NCBI GenBank assembly: GCA_000750105.3
Contig: JPHH03000036.1
Location: 62,001-126,000 of the forward strand
Direction: 5' to 3'
Origin: Tolypocladium sp. Sup5 PDA-1
Lineage: Eukaryota; Ascomycota; Sordariomycetes; Hypocreales; Ophiocordycipitaceae
DNA: 64,000 nucleotides
The notes under the pieces were generated by a model. That model saw nothing but the letters and a program-made list of their open reading frames with translations, was not told the origin of the DNA and did no database searches. The first letter of the stretch is position 1, and every line of letters starts with the position of its first letter. This document shows positions 11,032-22,274 of this stretch, one piece after another. A program made the translations under genes and the position numbers.

Positions 11032-11638
11032 GGGTGTGACTAGTGATGCAGTTAGCTGGAGAAGAGACTAGGGTTCAGTGAAGGCAGATAGTTCTCTTTA
11101 TGCCAGGACAGAGTACCAACAGCAACTTGCAGTATGCAGCCGCAGCCATCAAGGCGGAATCGGCCACTGTTGACAACTTCCATTTCGTGCGAGCTTGAGT
11201 CTTGTTACGCGTCTGAAACTTTGTGTTTGCAAGTAAGTTTGTAATATGTATGTTTTGGAAGTCATAGACAATTTTTTGTCTGCCGGAAGCTCTCTAGGTG
11301 AGGGGAGTCTGCCCTTGTTGCCGTTATCTCATCCGAATCCCATTTCTTTTCTTGGAGAAATGCGGCCGTGTTATATCGTTTTGCTTGTCTTGCTACCGCT
11401 CAGCTTTGTCTTCTGCCGCTACGAGAATCAAAGATGCTCATCTTGGGAACGATGTCACATCGATGCAGCCTCTGCCCGTCTCACATGGGCCTCTGTAGCG
11501 AAGAGTGAGGTTTCACTTTGTGACAGCCGAGTGAAGCCACGATCTTGACATGTTCCGAGTCAGATGCGGTACCTCGTTGGCCATTTATACTGTAATGTGA
11601 TGGGGATAAAATAATTCAAGGCAATGAGTTACCTTTCC

Positions 11639-11734
11639 GGAAGCATTCTCGATGGCCATACGACTTGAGTCGTGGCGCCAAGGGTGAGAAAGGCGACTTA
11701 TAACATGGAGTACGTCTCCATTCGAAATGCTTCC
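11639..11734. repeat. Nested inverted repeats
   Basis: GGAAGCATTCTCGATGG at 11639-11655 is mirrored imperfectly by CCATTCGAAATGCTTCC at 11718-11734. Inside it are short hairpins such as ACGACT-TG-AGTCGT and TGGAG-TACGT-CTCCA. Just outside is CCGCTA-ATG-TAGCGG. Confidence 0.5.
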
Positions 11735-11770
11735 CGCTAATGTAGCGGCAGACTTTCTCGGGTTTATTGA

Positions 11771-12057
11771 AGAGAGTTTTACTATTTACACAACCGTATA
11801 TCTCTGTTTGCATTCACCGGACGGTCGAACCCAGGTAACTTTTTCTATACCATCTGCCCCCTCTGCCCCCTCTGCCCCCTCTGTTCTCTCTCCTCCGTCT
11901 GCTCCCTCTATATTCCATCAATTCCCTCTATTCCCTCTGTCCCCCCTGTTCCCCCTGTTCCCCCTGTTCCCTCTGTTCCATCTTTATCCAAGAGTAAAGG
12001 TGAGCCTACGGCGAGTGCAAATAGAGATATGCGTGTGTGCAAATAGTAAGACTTTTT
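11771..12057. repeat. Inverted-repeat pair flanking a minisatellite (MITE-like)
   Basis: A 49-nt arm at 11771-11819 recurs as its reverse complement at 12009-12057 with roughly ten differences, nearly all transitions. A core shared by both arms is ATATCTCT. Between the arms lies the pyrimidine minisatellite at 11852-11990. The layout suggests a small inverted-repeat element later mutated by RIP. No target-site duplication was identified. Confidence 0.55.
11852..11990 (+). repeat. Pyrimidine minisatellite, about 9-nt unit
   Basis: Imperfect tandem copies of a unit close to CTGCCCCCT / CTGTTCCCC on the + strand. The opposite strand is purine-rich and gives spurious Gly-Thr-Glu repeat ORFs. Confidence 0.85.
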
Positions 12058-12207
12058 GAAGAACACTTGAACTAGACTAAAGACAAACAAAAGGCCTACA
12101 AAAGAGCTCTAGAAGAGAACAGCTCTCAGAGGGCGGTAACAATCAGCCAACGTCAGAGTCCGTCGTTGACCAATCCAGTCAAGCAGCTTGGAGCCAAGAT
12201 CCTGTCT

Positions 12208-12780
12208 TTACTCGCCAATGGGCTCAGATAGCTCGTACTTCTTCAGCCCCTCGGGGATAGCAGCGTAGTCGGACTCAGTCTCAAAGTGATGCAAGATGCT
12301 CGCAACGTCCTGAGGAGGAGTTGTGCCGTCGATCCTGAACTGGTGGCCCTCAATGGCAACAATGTCAGGCTTCGAAACCCCAGAAGCAGGGGTGGCGCCG
12401 CCGGAGATGGAAGCGACATCGATCTCGCGAGTCTCGAGGCCATCCCGCTTGCGGCAAGACCGACAGTCGAACCAGTAGGAGCCCTTGGAGTTGCCGTTGC
12501 CGAGGCACAGGCTGAGGCCGTGGCCGGCCTTCTTGATGGTGCCGCAGTTGAGCCTGCCCTTGCCGGCGCATATAGCACCGACGGCCGTGGTCGGGAGGCC
12601 GAGGAAGAGACTGGACGAGTACACGCGGTTGTGAGCCAGGTCGCAGCAGTCCTGTGCGGGCACGTTGGAGCACTGCAAGTAGTTGCCCTTGCAGGTTCCA
12701 GTGCGGTAGTTGCGGATCGTCACGGCGGACACGCTGGTTGCGGCCGCAGAGATGGCAACGAGGATGTTGAAGAAGTGCAT
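12208..12780 (-). CDS. Secreted Cys-rich protein with C-terminal DIV-GHQFR module
   Basis: Unrecognised 190-aa protein in a single exon. Residues 1-19 are a signal peptide (MHFFNILVAISAAATSVSA). The Cys-rich domain spans about 20-110, with cysteines at 30, 37, 45, 46, 71, 79, 92, 106 and 109 (nine, so one may be free). A dibasic KR at 111-112 (CRKRD) is a potential Kex2 cleavage site. After it comes a Cys-free region of about 78 aa ending in a module (138-186: PDIVAIEGHQFRIDGT through IPEGLKKYELSE) that recurs in the separate gene at 14655-14915. A TATAAAAG box lies about 120 bp upstream of the ATG. It probably acts outside the cell; effector-like or defence roles are inference only. Confidence 0.8.
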   Translation of the reverse strand: MHFFNILVAISAAATSVSAVTIRNYRTGTCKGNYLQCSNVPAQDCCDLAHNRVYSSSLFLGLPTTAVGAICAGKGRLNCGTIKKAGHGLSLCLGNGNSKGSYWFDCRSCRKRDGLETREIDVASISGGATPASGVSKPDIVAIEGHQFRIDGTTPPQDVASILHHFETESDYAAIPEGLKKYELSEPIGE

Positions 12781-12896
12781 CTTGTTGGGGATGTGGATTT
12801 CTCTGAGTACTAGAGAGCGTGTTGGATGTGTCTGTGCTGGTGTGTATTGTCGTGATAATGATGCCCAACTCCAAGCTCGATCAGGGAATGTCGGGC

Positions 12897-12904
12897 CTTT
12901 TATA
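12897..12904 (-). promoter_or_regulatory. TATA box of the secreted Cys-rich gene
   Basis: TATAAAAG on the - strand, about 117-124 bp upstream of the ATG at 12780, in a promoter with few competing elements. Confidence 0.55.
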
Positions 12905-14654
12905 GTCGACTGCTGTCATAGTTGAGGGGCCTCTGACATGCCGCATCAGACTCTCGAGGACGCATGTACTGGCAGGTGGTCGCCTCGCGACTCATCCCGG
13001 CTCGCGGATGGACATGCAGGCGAGTAGTCACAGCTCTTCTTTCTCACCTCTTATTCAAAGAGTACATGCATCCGGAGCGTGCCTCCGTTTGTAGATCATT
13101 ACTAGCAGAGGCATGCCCATACAACTTCCGCAATAAGACCTACGTCATTTTCGTACACATTTGACATATAGCTTCCTTTTTATCCGATCAAGCTGTACAG
13201 CTTCCAAGACATTGGCCCGCTGTGCTCGTCATGACCTTTCCACGCTCTCTCCTGCTGTCTCTTTCGAGGAATCGGGTGCAACCGGTACCCCGGAGCTCTG
13301 CCCCCAACAACTGCCGAGGGCTGGAGGTGGTACGAAGGCTTGTCAGACTCCCATGCTCTCAGACAAAAGTTGCCTGGCGGTGCAGTGTGAGGTTAGCATT
13401 TATTGGCTATTATACGACTATCGATCGAGTGCAGAGCCCGCTGCAACCGGTACTCGTGAGTCCCGTGGAGAAGGATGTATATCCTAGTCCATCGCACTGC
13501 CGACTTGCATGCGAGTTGTGACCGGACTAGACCTAAACTCGACTCAAATCCCAACAAGGTCCCCGATACTGGGGGATGTCTCTACCAATGGATACACGTA
13601 CATGCCGCTTCAAGGCTGACCGAGTCCAAAGTGTTTCCTGCACAGCGTTCAGATTGTATTGCTTACGTGAGATCCGCAATAGGTCCGCCCTGCGAGTTCC
13701 ATGCCGGTAAGCCGTGATATTCCACCGGTAGATTGTCGATGAGGGCGAGGGGCCGAGACAGGATCGTCGGAACTTTGCCGATGCCACCCCCTCACTCTGC
13801 CGGATTGTTATTTCTCACCGCTCTCATAGATGTTTGTCTGACAAGCTCTCTACGCCATTTACGGAGTCAGCCCGGTCTCGAGCGATCGATAGGATCGCAG
13901 ATTAATAAAAGCGTTGGGGGCCAATCCTGCGCAGACAACTACGTAACGTGCATATTGCAACTCGGATTAGTTTCGGTGAAGGATCGACTTTAGGACGATA
14001 ATAACGCCGAAAAGGATAGGCGTGCTGTAAGTGTTCGGTGGTCAGATCGGATACAGCGGCAACATCTCTGACTTAAACCGGCGCCAGTACGAGGACTAAC
14101 GGAATGTCTGATCTACTATACTTGTCAAGCCTGTATTCATGCAGTTGTCCAATAGTTGGCGCAATCATACCAATCGGACGACTTCGGCTCTCCATGGACG
14201 GCGATCTGTGAGCTGTTGTTCCTCAACCCCTCCTTCATTCATATTTCAAGGCTATAAGCTGAGCGTCATAATGCATAAATGTCTCCGACCAACATGCAGT
14301 GCTATCTAGAAGGAATCTACATAGGCAGCACTTCTCATCTATCGAATCTGATCGGCTACTACGAAGTAAATCCCTCTCACCGTCAACGCCACTGCGGAGT
14401 ACATGCAAGCAGCTTCGGTCCCGACCCGCGGCCCTGGAAGACTTGAAACAACGTACCTCGAACAGAGGAGAAGGTACATTGAACTAAGAGCACGATATTC
14501 GACCGTTTCGATCTTGACCTGAGAATCGATCCTCGTTGAGGTAGCCCTTCCGCACCTGCAAGACTAAAACTCATCTGAATCACTGACATTTGCCAGACAT
14601 CCCCCATCTCCCATTTCACACCAAGCCAACCCCTACATAGCCACAAACGACGCA
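12905..14654. other. Intergenic accessory DNA
   Basis: About 1.75 kb with no supported gene. Short ORFs have no recognisable content. The final 100 bp form the leader of the gene at 14655. Confidence 0.45.
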
Positions 14655-14915
14655 ATGGCTTCCAACCAGAACCCCCAGGAACGCCTTGCCGCTGCGCCCG
14701 GAGCAGTGGCCATGGGCAACAACGTCAAGGCAGACATCGTGAGCCTCGACGGCCACCAGTTCCGCGTCAACTACGACGTCCCGCAGGAGATTACCGACCG
14801 GCTATATGAGCTCTTCTGGCAGGACGAGGAAGTCAAATATGAGGATATCCCGGAGGACCTCAAGGCCTACGAAGTGAGAGAAACCGAGGGCGGGGAGACG
14901 ACGGGCGGGCAGTAG
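14655..14915 (+). CDS. Small intracellular protein with DIV-GHQFR module
   Basis: Unrecognised 86-aa protein in one exon, with a good start context (cgcaATGgct). Residues 27-74 carry DIVSLDGHQFRVNYDVPQ and, after a short acidic stretch, YEDIPEDLKAYEV. This parallels the C-terminal module of the secreted protein at 12208-12780 (DIVAIEGHQFRIDGT ... IPEGLKKYEL). There is no signal peptide, membrane segment or cysteine, so it is probably cytosolic. The C-terminus is Glu/Gly-rich. The shared module points to duplication between two neighbours with different cellular addresses. Function is unknown. Confidence 0.7.
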   Translation: MASNQNPQERLAAAPGAVAMGNNVKADIVSLDGHQFRVNYDVPQEITDRLYELFWQDEEVKYEDIPEDLKAYEVRETEGGETTGGQ

Positions 14916-15233
14916 CTCGCGGATGGTATTGGTCGAAGGGCAAGGGGGTAAGACTGGGAAATGGCCAATAGATCTGGTCTGCTTTATGGAAAAGAAACAG
15001 AAATAATGCCCACAATGAGGCAAATGTTGTGGTTTGCGAGGAATCCATGAAGCAGCCAGATGCCGCAACCAGAAAATAGGCAAGAGCGCCACCCCGCGGC
15101 ACTTGCCCCGCCATCATCAACCCATCACCACACCCCACCATCAACTTCAACCCAACCTCATCCGATACCCTCACGACAGCTTCCTCCTCTTTACTCAAGT
15201 TACGCCTGCGCGCACAAGCCGTATTCGCCCAGC
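14916..15233. other. Short intergenic region
   Basis: 318 bp holding the 3'UTR of the small protein and a C-rich leader (runs of CACC/CATC) of the hydrolase gene. No other feature seen. Confidence 0.5.
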
Positions 15234-16395
15234 ATGTTGATCAAAGAATCCCACGTCGACGTCCCCACGTCCGCCAACGGCAAGGACAGCCCCATGCGTA
15301 CGTCGTCCGTCCCCCAGCACGACTCTCATCTCAAAACGCTCGCTCACACGGCATCTCACCAGGCATATTCCTCTTCCACCCAACCATCCCCGGCTACCCC
15401 CAGGCGTACGCACCTCATCCCTCAACCCCCGCGTCGGAATAGCCAGAGTCGTTGCTGACTGGGTTCCAGCCGCTTCCCGGGAGTCTGTCTCTTCAGCGAA
15501 ATCTACCAAGGTACGAATACGCCCTCAACCTCCCATAACGGCATGGAAGAGAGCAACGACGACTAACACAGACCCTGACAGTAACCGGCCCCGTCGCCCG
15601 CTTCGCCCGCCAGATCGCCGGCCAGGGTTACATCGTCGCCGCCCCGTCCTCGTACCACGACTTTGTCGGCCCCGAGCCCCTCGCCTACGACGCCGCCGAC
15701 ACGGACCGCGGCAACCAGTTCAAGATCGAAAAGGTAGCCAGCCTCTCGCTCCCAGTGAAGAGGCTTGTTTCTGACGAGTGACCAAAACAGACGCTTGAGT
15801 CGTACGATGCCGACTCGCGCGCCACCGTCGACCACCTCCTCTCCCTGCCCACCTGCACCGGCCTCATTGGCGCAACGGGCATGTGCCTCGGCGGCCACCT
15901 CGCCGTCCGCGCCGCCGTACGTACTCATCATCCTCGCTCACCAGCTCACAAGCCCCTAACGGCTCGCAGCTCGATGCCCGCATCACCGCCTGCGTCTCTT
16001 ACTTCGCCACCGACATCCACTCCCGCACCCTCGGCCCCTACACCGCCGCCAACACATCCCCCTCGCCGCCCCCCGACTCGGCGCACACGCTCGACCTCTT
16101 CCCCAGCCTCAAGGGCGAGGTCGCCTTGATCTTCGGCATCAAGGACACGCACGTCCCCGACGCGGGCCGCGACCTCATCCGCGCCAAGCTGCGCGACGCC
16201 GGCGTCGTGTTTAGCTTCCACGAGTTCGCCTGGGCACAGCACGCCTTCATCAGGGACGAGCTCAGCAAGGGGCGTTACGATCCCGCGGTCACAAAGGTTT
16301 GCTTCGAGGTGTTGCTCGAGCTGTTTGGGCGGGCGCTCAAGACGGACCTGGGACCCAAGGACGGCGCTGTGGCCCCCCCTGAGCACATCTGCTAG
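15234..16395 (+). CDS. Dienelactone hydrolase family protein
   Basis: Alpha/beta-hydrolase of the dienelactone hydrolase family, 283 aa. Bacterial members open dienelactones in chloroaromatic breakdown; substrates of fungal members are mostly unknown. Six exons: 15234-15297, 15363-15405, 15470-15510, 15582-15733, 15791-15916 and 15970-16395, all with GT-AG introns and continuous frame. The catalytic triad is visible: Cys132 in GATGMCLGGHLAVRAA, Asp201 or Asp206 in FGIKDTHVPDAG, and His233 in EFAWAQHAFIRDE. No signal peptide, so probably cytosolic. Convergent with the MscS channel gene. The start is the first Met before the conserved IFLFHPTIPGYPQARFPGV segment. Confidence 0.9.
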
Positions 16396-16732
16396 AGACC
16401 TCAAGGTGCAGCACGGGGGACGAACGAAGCCTTCACAGTTCAGTAGAGAGGCAGAACCTTGTGTGAATCTGTAATGTCATGACATGTCCTCAATTTCTAA
16501 AATCCAACAATATTCCTGATATCCAGGTCGGCATCCTGAGTGAGCCTCATGCGTCATTGCACATATTGCCAGTTCTGTGCAAGCCGATCCAAGTTTAATG
16601 CCTCCGCAATCATGTTCCAAATAAACCGTATTCATGCCAAAATGCAAAATTTTCTCAAAATCGCTTTACTCTAGCCCGTAGGCCGGTCATGTAAACCACT
16701 CTCGCCCCCTTCTTCCGTCACGCGACAGACCA
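16396..16732. other. Convergent 3' region
   Basis: 337 bp between the ends of two convergent genes; 3'UTR sequence only. Confidence 0.5.
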
Positions 16733-19517
16733 CTAGCGATGGCCAGGCGACGGTCCTCGGTGCCCCATGCTCGGTCCCCGGTGCGGGCCACGGTGCGAAG
16801 CGCTGGGGTGAAGACCCCGTTCCTCTTCCTCCAGGCCTCCGGCGGCGCCAGACTCGCTGGGGCGGTTGATGCCGTAAAACGTGGACGGCATGCCCGTGTT
16901 GGCCTCTTCGTCGAACGTCTCTAGACGTGGGCTGCTGGTAGCGTGGGCCGGGAAGCTGCCAGGGCCACTCTCAGTGGGCGTAAGGTTCTGCAAACCCTCG
17001 CCAGCCCTCCGGCGGCCGCGAGTGCTCTCCCGCTTGAGAAGCTCGGTGCGGACGGACTCGATGTCCCTTGACCGGCGTGGGTCATCTGACGGGTCGCGAG
17101 AGATTGCAGATCGGTCTTCCCTGTCGCGGTAGTCCCACATGCCCTCAGTGTCCACAGCCAGGGGGCGGGTGTTGATTTCCGAAATCGCATGCTGCTCGGC
17201 TTCGCGTGACTCTTCTTCGGTTTGGCCATTCGCAGGCACCATGCGCCCAGCCTGCTTCTGCTTAGCAGCCTCGTCACGGGCAACAGAGGCAAACTGATCA
17301 GAGACGGCAACAGAGTACGTAGGGTTCGTCGGTCCACCAAGAGTCTCGCTACCGCCACCAGGGCCGTAGATGGGGACCTTTTTGAGTGCGACGGCCAGAG
17401 CGCACATGAACTTGGACCGACGGGTGGCACGGACACCATCGTTGTGCCAGTTAGACTTGTGCTTGATGCTGATGTACAGCACCATCTTGTCCAGGTTGCC
17501 CACACCGCCGACGCTAATGTTGAAGTCGGGCTTGAAGTCACGAGAGTTGTCTGAAGATCTGACGAACTTCTCCATCTCGGCTCGCAGCAGCTCGATGTCC
17601 TCAAAGGTCGTGTCGTAAGATACGTCGAGCTCGACGGTTTCAACCATGGCCTTACTGCGAGAAACGTTGTCGATCCAAAGGTTGTTGAGCTGGATGTTCG
17701 GTACCTGCAATGACAGTCAGCAATCGGCCATCAACCAGTATCAACGATTAGCTGCATACCTGGACAACCTGCATGATGTCGATGCGGGTAAATACGGTGT
17801 ACAGAAGAGAGATCCTGTCGACCACCATTTGCTTGTCGCCAATGTCGACTCGGTCGCCTACGTCGTAGGGATGCTTGACGAACAAGAAGATGCAAGAACC
17901 AAGGAACTCCTGGGTGGTCACGGCGAAAACGAAGGACAGGGAGAGGAACGTGGTCCCAGCGCTAGTGATGACCGCGACAAAGCTGCTCCTGAAGAATATG
18001 ACTAGTCGAACTCGTTAGCAGCGACAGAGGTCCATCATTGAGACGATGTACTCACGGAAGACGAAGATGCAGAGCAGGAAAACCACAAAGAGCAGGACCT
18101 TATCGAAGACTCTGAGAGCCTGGCCGATGTCCTTCATGCCCTCGCCAATTGCCTTGCGCTCCTTGCCGATTTCGACCACTTTGCGCACCATTTCGTCGAG
18201 ACTGATGTCGCCATTCAAGTCACTGTCGATGGCATTGAATGCCTCTTCCGCGTCGTCCTTGTACGCGGGGCCGAGGACCTCCTGAAAGTCTTCGAGGTAA
18301 AGGGCATCCTTGCCCTCGAGGACAAAGGACATCCAGATACGACGCCCAAGAGCCTCAGAGGGGACGCGCTTCTCGAGGGCTTCCAAGACGATGGAGTGAG
18401 CCGAGTTGGGGTTGAAGACTTGCTTTCCGGTGATTTCGTGGGCAATGTTGCCAAAGGCAGAGGTAACCTTGTCTCCAAAGCGGCCGACGTCGCTAATGAG
18501 CTTCATCGGGGTTGCGGCGCCATTCGTCTTGCGGCCAGTCTTCTTCCTCAACATCATCTCGATGCTATCGTTAATGACGTAGTCTTCGTCCGCGAACTCG
18601 CGGCAGTACATGGGGAAGAGGGTCCGCGAGGCCTCGTAGAGAAGGCCGAGCAGGTGAATCTCGCGCTTGGACGCCTTGATTCGGTTCGCAAAGGAGCGCT
18701 GGTGGTAGGAAACGCTGATCAACTGCACAATGGCCTTTTCGCCGAGGAGGAGAGCTGAGGACACAAACAAAGCGCCGAGGATCTGCTCGATGGTCTGGAC
18801 CCAGCTGATGCCTTCGGAGTTGGCCTGCATGAACAGGTTCTTGAAGGTAAGCCACGAGGCGAGAGCCCAGAAGAAGAGCGACAGGGCAATGGTCAGGTTG
18901 CTCAGGATCGTGGCGTACTTGCGGACGCCCATGCTGACGATGCCGCAGAAGAACATGAAAACCCTAGGCAGGAACCACGCGACAATCTTGGCAGCCCACA
19001 AGGTGAGCCAGGTGATTTCGATCCAGAGGAAGACTTGGAAAAGTGCTGGGCCGATTTTGGGAGATTTCGGGTCCTCATTGTTGCTGCCGACGGGGATGTC
19101 TTCCTTGTGGCCCGTAAGGGGGAGAACGATGAGGGGAACGGCGAGAAGCAGTCCGATGGGGACAACGTAGACCATGTACCTCGTGACGACCGAGAAGCCG
19201 ATGATTTTGGCGTAGAGCCTGCCCATAGCATTCACCTTGACCTCCTCGGAGTCCCCCGTTCCTCTGCGCCCGAGGCCCTCGCCGAGCTTCCTCCGACGGC
19301 CGGCATGGCGATGGTGAAGCTCTCCCTTTTCGTTTGCCGTCTGCGAGGACTCGTAGCTCGTCGAGTTGCCGGGGATGGGCTTCCGCGCGCCCGTCGTCGA
19401 GGCGTTGCTCTTGACTGTCGTGAGGGGGATGCCGTTGTCCATGTCGTTGCGCGAGCCGCCGCCTAAAGGAATAAATCCAGAGGTTCGCGAGGCAAGAGAG
19501 TGATGCCTGCTTGGCAT
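16733..19517 (-). CDS. Mechanosensitive ion channel, MscS type with EF-hand
   Basis: Fungal MscS-like channel of the Msy1/Msy2 type, which in fission yeast sits in the ER/nuclear membrane and controls calcium after hypo-osmotic shock. 891 aa from exons 18056-19517, 17760-18001 and 16733-17704 (introns 54 and 55 nt; the first has branch TGCTAACG). Several N-terminal membrane helices are present (about 108-134, then further helices to about 290). An EF-hand loop lies near 430 (DSDLNGDISLDE). Next comes the pore-lining helix (SFVAVITSAGTTFLSLSFVF) and the MscS beta domain (KHPYDVGDRVDIGDKQMVVD, then VPNIQLNNLWIDNVSRS). The 200-aa C-terminal tail is disordered, with HRGP repeats. An unspliced reading would end exon 1 at a stop two lines into the first intron. 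Confidence 0.94.
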
Positions 19518-22274
19518 CGAGTCGGGAAGTTGGGGGGTCGTGGAAGAGCGGGCGTGTATCGTCCGTGTCCACTTCCGTCAAGGAGGTGAATGTCGCGATG
19601 TGATGGACGATGATGATGATGATGATGCTGTCTAAGGTATGCAACCAAGGGTATGCTGGCCGCGTCTAATTCGTCAGGGTGATTCGTAAAAGTCGACGCA
19701 ATCAACGAGCGGGATAGCGAAGCTCCTCGCCGCACAGCGTGCTGAAGACCTGCTCCAGGGGGTGGGGGACAATGCCGCCCCAGATCGATCGCGTATCGCG
19801 CAGGGGCCGCCTCGAAAACAGATGGCGATCTGGATGTGACGCGGGCAGGAAAACCAAACTTTTAGGTGAACCGAACGAGCGAGAGACAGGTGATGAAAAG
19901 AGAGAGAGGGGGAAGAAGGAAGGAAAAGACAGAACTGGGAAGAAAAGGAGGTGGGGAGGAGGAGAAGGATGCTTCAAGGAAACGAAACGAGAATGTGGAG
20001 AGGGAGAGGTGAAACGAGGTGTCTGTCAGTCTCTTTGCTCGATGATGGCTTTTTTTTTTTGTTAAGCTTCCTTCACAGTGCAGCAAGCAGTAACTTACGA
20101 GCAAGCCCCGTTGGCAGTGGAGGTGCGCAGTCCCAGGCCCCGCAAATGGGAGCCAGGCGCAGCAGCTGGATGCTGCCACAGTGGGGCGACCCGGCAAGGG
20201 CCTTCCAGGGGCCGCTCAACCTCTGAGGCGCCAGATGGTCACTGGACACGCGCAGCTCTGAGACGACCGCAACGCCACAGGGGGTGGGCTCCAGTAAAAA
20301 AAAAAAACCGTGGATTGGGCTAGGGCATTGCAGTGCTTGGTTTGATCCATGGAACTGGACCGTCCGATTGCCGCTGCGAGGGTTGGCGCGCGCAAATCTC
20401 CATCTCTTTTTGTTCATCTGCCTTTCACTCACAGCTGTGCATCTCGTCATTCGCTGATCGACGAGCGTGCGTAATGGGCAAGCAGGTTGGCGGATCATGG
20501 GCGTGGGATACCATGCTTGCTGGCTGACTGGCTGGCTGGCTGGCATGGATGAAAGGGGTCTGGGGGAGCGTGCACTTTGTACATACGAGTACTCTGTATC
20601 CCAAGCGTGCAAGCACAACCTTGCATCATTCCACGAGATCAGGCACTCACTCGTACGAGCAGAGCAAGGGAATGCCAGTGCCCATTGTCTGCACGAACAA
20701 ACCATGCAAACAGCCTTTCGATACGTTTCATGCCTTTCTTCGTGCTTGTGCTCGTAGTCCGTATGTCGTGCTTCGTGCGAAGTACGCCCAACTGCTCCCG
20801 CACACAGTGCGAGTGCCTGATTTAGCCGCGCCAAACGGTCAGCCAACTACTCGTACGTAAGGTAGGTAGCGCTCCCTCCCGCTACTCCCGACCTCGGTTC
20901 CAAGACGTCTTCTGGAAGCGGACGCGCCAAGCGGTGGCAGGATACCATGACGTCTTGTACACAGGCATCCTCTTGTTCTATCCAGGATCATTGTCAAATT
21001 TGCCGTCGCCCCAGTTCGTCCGCCGGTACCAAATCAAACCTAAACCCTTCTATTATTAGCGACTATCGCGCATGCCAAGGCAAACGTTCAGATGCCCCAT
21101 TTGGGCGCAAGGTTTAGCAACGTCCGCCATGGCGCGGCGCCGGCCAAACCTTTGACTTACTTAGACACCGCGAAACAATGACAAGCGTTCGAGAGCACGC
21201 GTGATGGTCATACAACTATATGTATATGTGACGACCTGGTTTGGACAACGGCGGAGAATGGGCGAAATGTTTCATCTCGTCTTTGCTGCCGTTCATGCAA
21301 GCGGTCTTGGAAGTCATGCCTTTCTACCTGGGACAGCAAGCTGCAGGTCAACAATTGATGTTGGCCAACCCCGCCGATGGCTTGACACGTCCATCCAGCA
21401 ATGACCAATCGAGTATAACTTTTACGGATATCCGGCTGTGAAGCTGGGTGAACGCATCCATGGTCCATGTCTCCCACCATCTCATCGTCGATCTCCCAGC
21501 TGAAATCATCCCCCTCCTCGCCCACGCACTCAACCTCACCGCCGATGCCCCTACCCATGATCAGTATCTTGAGCAAGCACTCCATTTCACATTAAACACT
21601 CTCAAATTTACTTTACAGCTCAACCCACCGCTTTACGCCGTCAATTGCTAGCTGCGCAGTACGATTCAAGTCAGCGACGCTCGCCTGACGTCGGCCGAAG
21701 CGCAGGCGGGGTGGGACCAGTGACGTCGCCAGCAGTCCCCGCCAAGTGTGCTCATGAGATGGTCAGTGATCACTACCACCATCCATCTCCCCAGCCCCTC
21801 TTCCGACCCCATTCCGATGCGAGTCGCCCGAAATGGCCAATGCTCGCAACCTAGTGTTGCCACTGTGCGCACATGGCCATTCCCCACGTGCCAAGAGCCC
21901 CGAATGCTTTGTGTCGCTGGCCAACACTGGCCCAGAGTTCGTCCGAGCAGAGGCTACCACTCAGTTTGACACACGTGGGCACGCACATTATAGATCAGTC
22001 ATGCGCCATTAATCATCGTCGCTTTCAATACAGACTCCCCCGTGATGCTGTTCTTCAGCGCCAGCCATCGCCAATATAAGACGGATAAGGTACATCAAGG
22101 GGGTATCATGCCCTACGCCGGACTCTCTCGGTTGCATCTCCTACTCCCTTCCGTGGTATCGTGGAAAAGCCAAATGTCAAGATACTTGCTAAATGCCCAT
22201 GTCCAACGCCAAATCCAAAAGTCGTTCTGCCGAGGGGATGAATTACCCCAATTCAAGTCATACAGGTCGTCGCC
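19518..22274. other. Long intergenic region with simple repeats
   Basis: About 2.75 kb with no supported gene. It contains the promoter and leader of the MscS gene, a GAT/ATG trinucleotide run near 19606-19628, a T-run at about 20048-20060, an A-run at about 20294, and a GGCT/GACT repeat near 20521-20544. A 257-codon open frame on - (20073-20846) is low complexity and unlike any protein. Confidence 0.5.

Larger units (their letters stand above)
9621..11638. other. Gene-poor accessory DNA
   Basis: About 2 kb without a confident gene. It holds two Cys-rich ORF fragments on the - strand (separate entries) and nothing else recognisable. Confidence 0.45.

Noticed and set aside
11852..12090. Gly-Thr-Glu repeat protein on the - strand
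   Set aside because: Translation of the purine strand of a minisatellite.
20073..20846. 257-codon ORF on the - strand in the MscS-transporter interval
   Set aside because: Spans homopolymers and simple repeats, no domain, no splice context.
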